64,000 nucleotides of DNA from Bin87 sp963668585 (GCA_963668585.1 OY764869.1:2170001-2234000); one strand, 5' to 3'. Shown: positions 8,417 to 17,827, counted from the first letter of the stretch. Numbers and translations: made by a program. The notes: a model not told the origin generated them from the sequence alone.

Positions 8417-11152
8417 TCAGGGCGGCTGGACAAAGAATGTGTAACTGGCCAGCGTAACGTCGCCGGCCACTACGTCCAGCGTTGCCTGACCCGGCGCACA
8501 GCCGACCAAATAGAACAGGCTGCGGGTTTCCACGCCCTCGCCGTTCAAAATGACTGACAGTCTGGTATCCCCTTCCGGCCGTTTTTGGACTTCCTCGCAT
8601 CCGTCTCGGTATTGAAGGTCCGGGTTATTGTGGATCACCACGGCATCTGCCGGACTGGGGATTATCAACACAGATCGCGTGCTCACGAGATGCAGCGGGT
8701 GGTGTTCATTGGGCGCGGCGCTAACCGTCAGTTCCGCAGGATCGGGTAGTATCCTGGCACTGGGATTGAGGGTATTATCCGGCGGGCCGCCGGCGTGATC
8801 GGAAGCCCCAACCAGAAACTTCGCGACGGTTGCCCCGCCATCGGCGGGGTATAACCACAACTGTCCCGACCCCGGCGAACAGGCTGTGACATACAACAGC
8901 TCGCCGTTGGAGAGCAACGCGCTGGATTCAACGCTTCCCGGGCAGCTTTCGTCCTGCAGCGCGAAATTCGCCGAATCTGATTCCGACGGGTTGGCCACCA
9001 CCCGCGTCCGGTCCTTTTGATTCGTAACCAACCTGAAGGCGGCGCTGTCTCCGACGCGCAATGTGGTCTCCGACGGATTGGGTGTCAAACGGCGATAAGC
9101 GGGGACTTGCACACTGCCGGGCGGAGGAGGCGTGTCGATGGTGTAGGCGATGAAGAGAGGCGAGCCATCTTCATCCAACACAGTGTGTGCCGTGCCGTCG
9201 GGATATGTGGATTCCAGGTCGTCAACCAGTCGGTGGTAACCGCCCAGCAGCATGAACAAACTCGGCTGAGCCACCACGCCGTCCGAGAAAATCGTGCCGT
9301 CGCCGCCAAATTCTACGCTGCCGTCAACTCCGGTTGCTCCGGGTGCGAACCATCGCACCGTTTCGTAGTTGACGGACCATCGGATCGAGTAGAACCTGAT
9401 TGCGTAACTGTCGTCCAGGGTGCCCATGAATCGCGCTGCCTGGGCAATCTCATGGTCAAACTGAAATCTCGTTTCTCGCCCCTCGCTCCAATCTGAGAAC
9501 GCATCCAGGTTTTGCGCGGCAAAGAAACCGATAAACGCGAGGGCGGCGACGGTGAACAACAGGTAGTTCGCCCATCGTCGTGGAATGTTGAGCCTTGCCC
9601 AGTGAGGACCGCCCTCCCGAGTCAAGAGGCGATTGGTTATCAGGTTAAATACGATGGTGAATCCAATGGCGGTGATGACCAGCACGAAAAAGACACCCAA
9701 AAGGTATCGCCGCGTTTCGCCACCCGGTACCAGGATCGCCGGCGCCATGCCTATCAACCAGCCCAACAGCAGCAGTTGGAAAGGGCGTCGGTCGATGAAC
9801 AGAAGCGTCGTAACCAACCCAACCCAGAAGAACACCGCGATGGCCGGATGAAGCAACGGTTTGGGAATGATGCCATCAAATCCGAATGCCCCGAATTCGG
9901 GTGGTACGTGAACGAACATCACCACTTCGGCGACTCTGCGAAGGTGGGCCGGCAACGACAGGAGGTCTGATCCGCTCACCTGGTACTGGCTATGGAGATT
10001 CTGGCTCAGGTAATTGGTGGTCGCGTAAAATTCGATCATCACCGCGCCGGCGACCAATGATGCCCCGAGGAACACGAACAAAACCCAATTCCTGCGAAGC
10101 CGACTGCTGACGAGCATCGCCAGCAAGGTCGCGCCCCATATTGCCACGAAATAGATGGTGTATCCCTTGAAGACGTACAGACCGGCGCCAAGCATCACGC
10201 CAGCCACGCCAGCGACCCACAGGCGCGATGAACGCACCGCGTAAACTACCAGGCACAAACTGGCGGCGGCCACGAACACGGACATGGTGATGGGGATGCC
10301 AATCCGGTAGATGATCACGAACCAGTAGAAAAAGGTCAGCAGGCTGGCGGACACGAACGCCACCGACATGGGAAACAGCATCCGGACCATCAGGTAACAT
10401 ACCGGTATTAATGCCACACCGAGCAGCGCGGACGACAGGCGAAGCATCGTCAACGTCGGGCCGCCCAATCCGAAAAACGGGGCTATCCAATACATATGCC
10501 CGGTGGGATTCCCCAGGGTGACGCCGCTCCAAATGCCGATCCACTCGCCGTTCAGGATTCGGATGGTTTCCAGCGCCACCGTGCTTTCGTCGCCGGCTGG
10601 CCCGGCCGGAAGGGTACCAAGATCCCAGACCCGGATCAGGAGCGCGACCAGCGTGAGGGCTGCAACAAGCCCAATTTCGACAAGTATCCGTGCCTTTCGA
10701 TCGAGGGGAAGGTACGGGACGTTGTCCGGGAAATCCAGGGTCGCCCTGATATTGTGAAATGCCGACCGCGTTCTCGCCACCGCAGCGGATGCGGACGAAT
10801 GCTCCGCTGGTGCGAAAAGCAGAGCCTGCAGAGTGCTGACCAGCGCCGATTTATCACCGACCGACGCTCCGCAATAGGTACAGTACCGGTTCGCTACTCC
10901 GTTGGCGACGCCGCAGTTCGGGCAGGCGACGTACACCGACCGACCGCATTGGGCGCAATCGGGCGGGCCCCAATCGTAGCCGCCGCCGCAATGGGGACAC
11001 CGGGAAGGCGGCCCGACCGGTGGTGTGGCCGGGGCAGTCCCGGAAGCGCCGACCCGTGGGTCAACTGACCCGTCGTAACCGCAGGATGGGCAGACGCCGG
11101 CCGGAGTATGGCGTGTCGCGCCGCAACGGGCGCAGGCCCGTTCCCTGGCCAT
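8417..11152 (-). CDS. Multi-pass GT39/ArnT-like glycosyltransferase with N-terminal zinc ribbons
   Basis: 911 aa. Residues 1 to about 95 hold six CxxC knuckles (CARCG, CPSCG, CPHCG, CAQCG, CPNCG, CTYCG), enough for three zinc ribbons. About a dozen membrane helices follow from about residue 150. The first loop has GPAGDES, consistent with the acidic catalytic residue of PMT/ArnT-type (GT-C) enzymes that use lipid-linked sugars. The last roughly 340 residues are soluble and beta-rich, probably extracytoplasmic. Cytoplasmic zinc ribbons on a GT-C enzyme are unusual. It is convergent with the PIG-L gene (11 nt gap) and lies just downstream of the ABC ATPase genes on the same strand. Confidence 0.8.
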   Translation of the reverse strand: MARERACARCGATRHTPAGVCPSCGYDGSVDPRVGASGTAPATPPVGPPSRCPHCGGGYDWGPPDCAQCGRSVYVACPNCGVANGVANRYCTYCGASVGDKSALVSTLQALLFAPAEHSSASAAVARTRSAFHNIRATLDFPDNVPYLPLDRKARILVEIGLVAALTLVALLIRVWDLGTLPAGPAGDESTVALETIRILNGEWIGIWSGVTLGNPTGHMYWIAPFFGLGGPTLTMLRLSSALLGVALIPVCYLMVRMLFPMSVAFVSASLLTFFYWFVIIYRIGIPITMSVFVAAASLCLVVYAVRSSRLWVAGVAGVMLGAGLYVFKGYTIYFVAIWGATLLAMLVSSRLRRNWVLFVFLGASLVAGAVMIEFYATTNYLSQNLHSQYQVSGSDLLSLPAHLRRVAEVVMFVHVPPEFGAFGFDGIIPKPLLHPAIAVFFWVGLVTTLLFIDRRPFQLLLLGWLIGMAPAILVPGGETRRYLLGVFFVLVITAIGFTIVFNLITNRLLTREGGPHWARLNIPRRWANYLLFTVAALAFIGFFAAQNLDAFSDWSEGRETRFQFDHEIAQAARFMGTLDDSYAIRFYSIRWSVNYETVRWFAPGATGVDGSVEFGGDGTIFSDGVVAQPSLFMLLGGYHRLVDDLESTYPDGTAHTVLDEDGSPLFIAYTIDTPPPPGSVQVPAYRRLTPNPSETTLRVGDSAAFRLVTNQKDRTRVVANPSESDSANFALQDESCPGSVESSALLSNGELLYVTACSPGSGQLWLYPADGGATVAKFLVGASDHAGGPPDNTLNPSARILPDPAELTVSAAPNEHHPLHLVSTRSVLIIPSPADAVVIHNNPDLQYRDGCEEVQKRPEGDTRLSVILNGEGVETRSLFYLVGCAPGQATLDVVAGDVTLASYTFFVQPP

Positions 11153-11158
11153 TCGGGC

Positions 11159-12172
11159 CTAGTACAAGTGGCAGGCCACCTGGTGGACCGGTGTCAGTTC
11201 GCGGATAGCAGGGTCGTCAACCGAACACCGATCCATCACCATCGGACATCGCGGGTGGAAATGGCACCCGGTCGGCGGATTGAGTGGCGACGGAACCTCG
11301 CCGGATATGACCATCTCCTCCCGTTCGATGTCGGGGTGCGACGGCAGCGATGCGGCGATCAGAGCCTTGGTGTAGGGGTGGCTGGGGTTGGAGAACAGTT
11401 CCCTGGTTGGCGCCTGTTCCACCATCCTCCCGAGGTACATCACGCCCACCTGGTGGCTCATGTACCGCACGGTCGCCAGGTTGTGCGCGATCAACAGGAA
11501 ACTGACGCCGTACTGGTCCTGCAACTGGCGCAGCAGGTTCATGATCTGGGCGCGGATGGACACGTCCAGGGCGGACACCGGTTCGTCCAGCACGATCAGT
11601 TTGGGTCGCAGGGAAAGCGCCCGGGCGATGGCGATGCGTTGTCGTTGGCCGCCGCTGAATTCATGGGGGTAGTAATCTCCCTGGGCCTGCCGGAGACCAA
11701 CGTCGCGCAGCAGGGTTTCCAATTGTTCCCGGGCTTCGTGCTTGCCCATGGGGTGGTTGGTCAGCAGCGGTTCCATGATGATTGAACCGACGCGCATCCT
11801 GGGATTCAGCGAACTCCACGGATCCTGGAACACGGCCTGGACCGAGGCGCGGTAATTGCGACGCTCAGATCCGCTGAACTGTGTGGCGTCCTGACCGTTG
11901 AAGCGCATCACACCGCTGGATGGGGTTTCCACCTGGAGCACCATCCGCGCGGTGGTGGTCTTGCCGCAGCCGGACTCACCGACGAGGCTGTATGTTTCTC
12001 CTTCCTTGATCTGGAAGGACACGCCGTCCACCGCTTTCACCTCTCCCACCAGGTGGCGCAGCAACACACCCTTGGTCACGGGAAAGTATTTGCGGATGTT
12101 TTCCAGTTCTATGATTGGGGTGCCGCTGCCGTTGGCGGTCGCAGCGGCGGGGTCGGTAACTGCCTGGGTCAT
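11159..12172 (-). CDS. Peptide-type ABC transporter ATP-binding protein (OppF/DppF)
   Basis: 337 aa. Walker A GESGCGKTT, signature FSGGQRQRIAIARAL, Walker B LIVLDEPVSALD, and the C-terminal oligopeptide/dipeptide extension with CxFHPRCP-type cysteines (GCHFHPRCPMVMDRC) that places it in the Opp/Dpp group. It powers import of peptides or similar solutes together with the partner ATPase. The start ATG at 12172 overlaps the partner's TGA by one base (TGATG), so translation is coupled. Permease and binding-protein genes are not in the window. Confidence 0.93.
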   Translation of the reverse strand: MTQAVTDPAAATANGSGTPIIELENIRKYFPVTKGVLLRHLVGEVKAVDGVSFQIKEGETYSLVGESGCGKTTTARMVLQVETPSSGVMRFNGQDATQFSGSERRNYRASVQAVFQDPWSSLNPRMRVGSIIMEPLLTNHPMGKHEAREQLETLLRDVGLRQAQGDYYPHEFSGGQRQRIAIARALSLRPKLIVLDEPVSALDVSIRAQIMNLLRQLQDQYGVSFLLIAHNLATVRYMSHQVGVMYLGRMVEQAPTRELFSNPSHPYTKALIAASLPSHPDIEREEMVISGEVPSPLNPPTGCHFHPRCPMVMDRCSVDDPAIRELTPVHQVACHLY

Positions 12173-13185
12173 CAGCGAGTCTCCTGGGTGGCGAATTCTG
12201 GGACGCGTCGCCAGCAGGTCGCCATGTGCCGTGGGTTGGCCGCCACTACCGGCGGGAACTCTTCGTAGCACTTGTCAAAAACGTAGGGACAACGATCTGC
12301 GAAGGAGCAACCGGGCGGCAGATTGTCCAGCGCCGGCGGCTGGCCTTCAATGGAGTACAGGAAATCTATGTCTTCGTCCACGTTCGGGACCGAGCGCATC
12401 AACGCTTCGGTGTAAGGGTGTTGCGGGTTATTGAACAGGTCTCTGACGTCGGCGATTTCAGCCAGGCGTCCGGCGTACATAACGGCGACGCGGTCGCACA
12501 TCTTGGCGACGATTCCAAAGTCGTGGGTGATGAAAATGATCGCCATTCCAGTTTCCTCCTGCAACTCTTTCAGCAGCGTGAGGTACTGGTACTGGATCGT
12601 AGCGTCAAGGGATGTGGTCGCCTCGTCCGCGATCAACACGTTGGGCGAACCCGCCATGGCGATTGCGCCCACTACCCGCTGGCGCATCCCTCCGGACATC
12701 TGGTGCGGGAAGTTGGAAAAACGGGAATCCGGCGCCGGAATCTTCACCTTGGACAAAAGCTCGATGGCCCGGTCTCTGAGACTGATGCTCCGCCGGGTGT
12801 CATCTGCTTGTCTCAGGGTCTCAATGACCTGGTTGCCCACTGTGTACACTGGATTGAGCGACGTCATCGGATCCTGAAGGATCATGCAGATTTCTCTGCC
12901 CCTGATCTGACGCATTTCGGCCGGGCTTTTCTCCAGCAGGTTTTCGCCCTTGTAGAGGATCTGCGATCCTTCTTCAATGCGGCCGGCAGGTTGCGGCACC
13001 AACCCCATGATGGACAGCGACGTCATGCTCTTTCCTGAGCCCGATTCTCCAACGACGCCGAGCGTCTCGCCTGGATATAGATCGAAGTTAACCCCGTCCA
13101 CCGCCTTGACCACACCCGTTCTCGTATGGAAGTAGGTTCGGAGGTCCTTGACCTCTAGAATAGGACTGGTATCCGTGGTTGCCAT
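12172..13185 (-). CDS. Peptide-type ABC transporter ATP-binding protein (OppD/DppD)
   Basis: 337 aa. Walker A GESGSGKSMT, signature MSGGMRQRVVGAIAMA, and C-terminal Cys-containing extension (GCSFADRCPYVFDKC). This is the first gene of the two-ATPase pair. The start was chosen at 13185 because AGGGGGG lies directly upstream and the preceding in-frame codons look non-coding. The gene is divergent from the secreted-protein gene at 13533. Confidence 0.93.
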   Translation of the reverse strand: MATTDTSPILEVKDLRTYFHTRTGVVKAVDGVNFDLYPGETLGVVGESGSGKSMTSLSIMGLVPQPAGRIEEGSQILYKGENLLEKSPAEMRQIRGREICMILQDPMTSLNPVYTVGNQVIETLRQADDTRRSISLRDRAIELLSKVKIPAPDSRFSNFPHQMSGGMRQRVVGAIAMAGSPNVLIADEATTSLDATIQYQYLTLLKELQEETGMAIIFITHDFGIVAKMCDRVAVMYAGRLAEIADVRDLFNNPQHPYTEALMRSVPNVDEDIDFLYSIEGQPPALDNLPPGCSFADRCPYVFDKCYEEFPPVVAANPRHMATCWRRVPEFATQETR

Positions 13186-13532
13186 TTTCCCCCCTGATGA
13201 TGGGGGTAGCGTAGCGCAAAGCGGGCACAGTGGCAAGAGTATGGCGGGCTCCACGGAGCGTTGGTTGGCTCTGGGGGTTGCCTGCCGCCCGCGGTTGCTC
13301 GGGCCGCCTCCCGATCGATTTCCTGCGGTCAAATGACTAACGTTCCCATCCGTACCGCCGGCGCCACCGGGTTCACTGCGCTGGTCGGAAAGATTGGCGT
13401 CAAATCAAAAAATCCTAAAAATGCGACCACAGGCTTCAATGCGATGGGGACCGGGTTTGGGTACCATTGGATCACTGGCCTCGGAATGGCCGAGGCGACA
13501 ACTTTAACGCACAAACTCATTGGAGCGGGGCT
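13186..13532. other. Divergent intergenic region with one hairpin
   Basis: 347 nt between divergently transcribed genes, so it should hold both promoters. No clear -35/-10 pair stands out. A 7-bp perfect hairpin (GCCTCGG, loop AATGG, CCGAGGC) lies at 13478-13496, 36 nt before the next ATG, in the presumed 5' leader of the secreted protein. I do not recognise a known riboswitch here. Confidence 0.5.
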
Positions 13533-14198
13533 ATGAAATCCATGTCTTTGCGCCAACGCATGAAATCCAAAGGCGCTGCCTGGCTCAGCGCAATCGTCCT
13601 GACGGCCACGTTGTTCGCCGCAATGGGCGCCGGGCCCGACGACACGACGGCGTCCAGCGTCAACAACGATTGGGAGATTTTTGAAGGTCACGCCTATGCG
13701 GACAACCGCGCCGCTCCGGCCGGCGTTTCCTTGATTGCATGCCTGGGCGGATGCGATGACGGCTATGCCAGCACGCCGGTGATAACCGGCGAGGACGGTA
13801 TCTACCAGGTCAAGGTTGACCCCGGTCAACTGATGCCCGACGGCCGCATGGTAACCTTCTGGCTGATGGATGGTTCCGAGCGCGTTGAGGCACACCAGGA
13901 CGTCCTGTTCCGCGGGAACGGTGAAACCAGGGTGCTTGACCTCAACTTTGACGACCTGCCGCCGGCGCCCATTGTTAATACGGTCAACGACCGGCAGACC
14001 GGTGGCTTCACCACCGACCTCACCGTACCGTCAGCGTCCGCGTTGGGCCTGGTACCCGGCGACACTCCCCGCGCCTACGTGAACAGCGTGAGTTACGATG
14101 GGATGCCGCTATTGCCAGGTTTTGCCTCCGTATTGGGCCTCATTCTGATAGCCGCCGGCGCGTCGGCGCTGGTGTATCGTCGCCGACTCATCTGGTAA
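13533..14198 (+). CDS. Secreted protein with C-terminal PGF-CTERM-like anchor
   Basis: 221 aa. The N-terminal signal peptide is about residues 12-36 (AAWLSAIVLTATLFAAMGAG). The middle looks like a carboxypeptidase-regulatory/CNA-B-type beta domain (DWEIFEGHAYADNRAAPAGV and GEDGIYQVKVDPGQL). The C-terminus is a tripartite tail: LPGFASV, a hydrophobic helix, then RRR. That layout resembles PGF-CTERM/archaeosortase or other sorting signals, but could be a simple membrane anchor. ATG 13533 follows a GGAGCGGGG stretch. Function unknown. Confidence 0.75.
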   Translation: MKSMSLRQRMKSKGAAWLSAIVLTATLFAAMGAGPDDTTASSVNNDWEIFEGHAYADNRAAPAGVSLIACLGGCDDGYASTPVITGEDGIYQVKVDPGQLMPDGRMVTFWLMDGSERVEAHQDVLFRGNGETRVLDLNFDDLPPAPIVNTVNDRQTGGFTTDLTVPSASALGLVPGDTPRAYVNSVSYDGMPLLPGFASVLGLILIAAGASALVYRRRLIW

Positions 14199-14226
14199 GG
14201 GGTTCCTCTCTCGGGCGTTTCCCAAT

Positions 14227-14248
14227 GGGGCGGTTCAACAACCGCCCC
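14227..14248 (+). terminator. Strong hairpin after the secreted-protein gene
   Basis: Perfect 9-bp stem GGGGCGGTT / AACCGCCCC with loop CAAC, 29 nt after the stop codon. The T-tract is poor (GATTGCTT), so termination is likely but not certain. Confidence 0.55.
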
Positions 14249-14328
14249 GATTGCTTCGATGGCAAGCGGGCCCCGTGGTAAACTGGCGGCGTTGAATCGC
14301 AAAGCCCACGCTGCGGAGGCTAGTAGTT

Positions 14329-15183
14329 ATGGATATTCATGGGAAGGTTGCGCTGATCAAGCGGCTATCGGGTGATATTCACAGCCGACTTTCGGCCGGA
14401 CCGCCCGAAGCGCTGGATGGGCCTTCCGCCTGCTCCGAATGGGATGTCGGCACCGTTGCCGCCCATCTGGCCGGCGGCGCAACCCGACAGAGGGAAGCGA
14501 TGCAGCGGGGCGCCGCCGGCGATGGCGGGCCGCCCCCGGGTGAGGAAACACGCTCCACGCCGGACCAGGTTCAGCAGGCCAACGCCGTCAACAATGTTCA
14601 GATGCGCCAGGAGTGGGGCGATGCTCTGCTGGACAATTTCCAGCAGGGGTACGAAGAACTGGACGCCACGCTGCAGGGCTGGGGCGACTGGTCCATCGGA
14701 TGCTGGCACCGGCGGCGAGGAACCATCTCCGCTGAAAGCTACGTGGACCTGCGCATTCAGGAACTGGTGATACACGATTGGGATATGCGCTCCGGCGGGT
14801 CCGGCGCTGGTGATCTGGACGCCGAGGGCGCGGATGTGCTGTTGCCCGCATCTGAAATGTGGTACCAGTTGTGCTTCCGGCCCACCGCTACTCTCACCAC
14901 GCCCGTCACCTACCGGTTCGAAATCGGCAACGACGCCGGCGGCGCGAGCCTCCAGCATGAATTGGTAGTAACGGGCGACAGTTTCACAGTGTCCGCGTGT
15001 TCCCCGGACCGGCGACCGGACCTTACGATCCGCGCGGATGCCGGCGCCTACCTGTTGTGCCTCTACAACCGCGTTGACTGGAACGTCGCCAAGCGTTCCG
15101 GACGTGTTCGGGTGTCACAAGCGGCGGACACCATTGCTCACGTCGCGCTGCGGAACCTCGGACGTTGGTTCGGTGGCCTGTAG
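14329..15183 (+). CDS. MDMPI_N/DinB-family protein (mycothiol-dependent isomerase-like), copy 1
   Basis: 284 aa. The four-helix DinB-like metal domain keeps the family's triad: H46 in VAAHLAGG, and E145 plus H149 in QELVIHDWD. A C-terminal SCP2/MDMPI_C-like beta domain follows (TIRADAGAYLLCLYNRVDW). The family contains mycothiol-dependent maleylpyruvate isomerase and other thiol S-transferases, but many members are uncharacterised. It is followed 51 nt later by a paralogue with the same domain order, and then by an acyl-CoA synthetase. Confidence 0.82.
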   Translation: MDIHGKVALIKRLSGDIHSRLSAGPPEALDGPSACSEWDVGTVAAHLAGGATRQREAMQRGAAGDGGPPPGEETRSTPDQVQQANAVNNVQMRQEWGDALLDNFQQGYEELDATLQGWGDWSIGCWHRRRGTISAESYVDLRIQELVIHDWDMRSGGSGAGDLDAEGADVLLPASEMWYQLCFRPTATLTTPVTYRFEIGNDAGGASLQHELVVTGDSFTVSACSPDRRPDLTIRADAGAYLLCLYNRVDWNVAKRSGRVRVSQAADTIAHVALRNLGRWFGGL

Positions 15184-15234
15184 CAATAACCCGCGTCAAC
15201 GAAGATCAAACGAAATTTCAGGGGTTTGCACACG

Positions 15235-16086
15235 ATGGTTTCATATGACGAGACGGAAATCAGGGGCGAAGTCAGGGTTATCGGCGCGCTGGCTCGCGGG
15301 CTGCACGAATTCCTGAACGGCCTGTCCGATGCCGAATTGGCGACGCAGTCGGCGTGCGATGCCTGGACTGTCCGGGATGTGGCTGGCCATCTCACCAATC
15401 GCGCCGAGCGCCAGATTGCCAGCATGACCCGAGCCCGCCACGGCGATGCCGAACCGCCAGCCGGATTCAGCGCGCCCACGGACAACAGGGCGATGTCGGC
15501 CGCCAACGCCGACGCCGACATCGAATATGCCCAGTCGCTGGGAGATTCCCTGGTGCCTTCCTTTTCCGATCGTTACCGGGAGTTGCATCGACTGCTCGAC
15601 AGTTTCAGTGGCGACGAGTGGCGTTGTGCCTGCTGGCACCCCCGCCGCGGCACCATGACCGCCCGCGAATACGTCAGCCAGCGCATCCAGGAACTGGCGG
15701 TTCACGATTGGGACATCCGCAGCGGACTGGACGCGGATGCCGGATTGCATCCCGACGCGGTGCCAGTGCTGTTGGGGATGTCGGTTCGTTGGCTGCAGAG
15801 CGCGTACAGCCCCGGGGCGAACCCGCCGGATGGACCGGTCGGCTACCGGTTCGCTCTTGCCGATGCGGATCCCGTGGATGTCCTGGTGTCTCCGGACGGC
15901 GCCCGCGTGGGCGTGGACATCCTCGACGGCGCGGCTGATCTCACGGTTGAATGCGACGCCAACACCTACCTGCTGCTTGCCTATGGCCGTCTGGATCCGG
16001 CGGCAGCGGCGGCTTCGGGCAGATTGCAAACATCAGGCTCCGAAGGACTCCTCGAGCGGTTCGCCGCGTGGATGGTGGGGTTCTAG
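15235..16086 (+). CDS. MDMPI_N/DinB-family protein, copy 2
   Basis: 283 aa. Tandem paralogue of the preceding gene. The metal-binding triad is again present: H52 in VAGHLTN, and E153 plus H157 in QELAVHDWD. The C-terminal domain ends with the TVECDANTYLLLAYGRLD stretch, parallel to copy 1. The ATG at 15235 was preferred over an in-frame TTG at 15226. The pair may act as a heteromer or on different substrates; the substrate is unknown. Spacing of 22 nt to the acyl-CoA synthetase suggests one operon. Confidence 0.82.
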   Translation: MVSYDETEIRGEVRVIGALARGLHEFLNGLSDAELATQSACDAWTVRDVAGHLTNRAERQIASMTRARHGDAEPPAGFSAPTDNRAMSAANADADIEYAQSLGDSLVPSFSDRYRELHRLLDSFSGDEWRCACWHPRRGTMTAREYVSQRIQELAVHDWDIRSGLDADAGLHPDAVPVLLGMSVRWLQSAYSPGANPPDGPVGYRFALADADPVDVLVSPDGARVGVDILDGAADLTVECDANTYLLLAYGRLDPAAAAASGRLQTSGSEGLLERFAAWMVGF

Positions 16087-16108
16087 GCGCCAGAAACGGA
16101 GGCGGACG

Positions 16109-17800
16109 ATGGTCGAAAGCATAGAAACTCACAGCACCATCGGAGACATCCTCGACTTTCAAGCGGAGCGTTTTCCCGACCGGGAAGCGCTGGTTCACGT
16201 CGCGGCCGGCGACCGGTACACCTACCAATCGTTCCATGCTGAAGTCCAGCGCGTCGCGCGGGGGCTGATGTCCCTGGGAATTGGCAAAGGCCACCACGTC
16301 GGCATCTGGGCCACCAACTACACCGAGTGGCTGTTGACTCAATACGCCACCGCCAAGATCGGCGCGGTCCTGGTCACGGTAAATCCGGCGTACCGCACCC
16401 ATGAATTGGCCTACCTACTGGAACAGGCACAGCTGAACACGCTGGTAATCATCGGCCGCTTCCGCACATCCGATTACGCGGCCATGGTCAATGAACTTGT
16501 CCCTGAATTGCGTGATTCCGCGGTCGGTGAGTTGCAGGCCGGGCAATTCCCGCACCTCCGCCACGTCATATTCGTTCCGCCCCAGGACAACCGGGCTGAG
16601 CCTACACCCGCGGGCATGTGGCGGTGGGACGATCTGTACAGCCGCGCGGAGACTGTCTCAGCCCAGCAACTGCGCACCCGCCAGGCCGATTGCGACCCTG
16701 ACGACGTGATCAACATCCAATACACCTCCGGCACCACCGGCAACCCCAAGGGAGCGATGCTAACGCACCAAAACCTCGTCTCCAACGCCCTCTACGTCGG
16801 CGATGCCATGGAGATGACCGAGGCGGACCGCCTCTGCATCCCCGTCCCCTTCTACCATTGCTTCGGGTGTGTCATGGGCAGTCTGGCGTGTGTCACCCAT
16901 GGCTCCACGATGGTGATTCCTTCCGAGTATTTTGATCCGTTGCAAACCCTGCGTTCCCTGGAATCCGAAAACTGCACCGCTGTGCATGGCGTGCCGACCA
17001 TGTTCATCGCCCAGTTGGGACACCCCGATTTCGCCCAGTTCGACCTCGGTTCGCTCCGCACCGGCGTCATGGCCGGCTCCCCCTGCCCCATCGAGGTGAT
17101 GCGCGAAGTCATTGACCGCATGGGCGCGGACCGCATCACCATCGCCTACGGACAGACCGAGGCCTCGCCGGTCATCACGCAAACCCTGGCCGACGACAGC
17201 ATCGAACGCCGCGTTTCCACGGTGGGCAAGGTTCTGCCGGGCGTTGAAGTTCGGCTCATCGATCCCGAGACCGGAACCGAAGTTGACGTGGGCGAACAGG
17301 GCGAATTGCAGTCCCGCAGTTCAATGGTGATGACGGGCTATTTCAATATGCCCGAAGCCACCGCCGACGCCATAGATGACGACGGCTGGCTGCATACCGG
17401 AGATCTGGCGACGGTTGATGCGGACGGATATTACAAAATCACCGGCCGGCTCAAGGACATGATCATCCGGGGTGGCGAAAACATCTACCCCAGGGAAATC
17501 GAGGAGTTCCTGTACACCCATCCGCAGATTGCTGACGTTCAGGTAATCGGCGTGCCCGACGAACGGTTTGGCGAGGAGGTCATGGCGTGGGTGATGCTGA
17601 GGCCGGATGCCGACGCCACGCCCGATGCGATCCGGGAATACTGTCGCGGGCGGATCGCCCACTACAAAGTTCCCCGCTACGTGAAGATCGCGGAGGAATT
17701 TCCGATGACCGTCACCGGCAAGATCCAGAAATTCCGGATGCGGGAAATGGCCGTTGAAGAGTTGGGCCTGCAGTCCGCCGCCGCCGTGGAAACTGCCTGA
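16109..17800 (+). CDS. Acyl-CoA synthetase (AMP-forming, fatty-acid/aromatic acid type)
   Basis: 563 aa. The ANL-superfamily phosphate-binding loop YTSGTTGNPKGAML starts at about residue 205. Further motifs are YGQTEASPV (A5-type), GWLHTGDLATVDADGYYKITGRLKD and the C-terminal lysine region TVTGKIQKFRMRE. It activates a carboxylic acid to its CoA thioester via an acyl-adenylate; medium or long-chain acids are most likely given its similarity to FadD3/short FadD-type enzymes. GGAGG lies upstream of ATG 16109. The preceding paralogous thiol-enzyme pair is probably co-transcribed. Confidence 0.93.
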   Translation: MVESIETHSTIGDILDFQAERFPDREALVHVAAGDRYTYQSFHAEVQRVARGLMSLGIGKGHHVGIWATNYTEWLLTQYATAKIGAVLVTVNPAYRTHELAYLLEQAQLNTLVIIGRFRTSDYAAMVNELVPELRDSAVGELQAGQFPHLRHVIFVPPQDNRAEPTPAGMWRWDDLYSRAETVSAQQLRTRQADCDPDDVINIQYTSGTTGNPKGAMLTHQNLVSNALYVGDAMEMTEADRLCIPVPFYHCFGCVMGSLACVTHGSTMVIPSEYFDPLQTLRSLESENCTAVHGVPTMFIAQLGHPDFAQFDLGSLRTGVMAGSPCPIEVMREVIDRMGADRITIAYGQTEASPVITQTLADDSIERRVSTVGKVLPGVEVRLIDPETGTEVDVGEQGELQSRSSMVMTGYFNMPEATADAIDDDGWLHTGDLATVDADGYYKITGRLKDMIIRGGENIYPREIEEFLYTHPQIADVQVIGVPDERFGEEVMAWVMLRPDADATPDAIREYCRGRIAHYKVPRYVKIAEEFPMTVTGKIQKFRMREMAVEELGLQSAAAVETA

Positions 17801-17827
17801 CCGCGACGTATCAGCGCCGGCGTTGCG

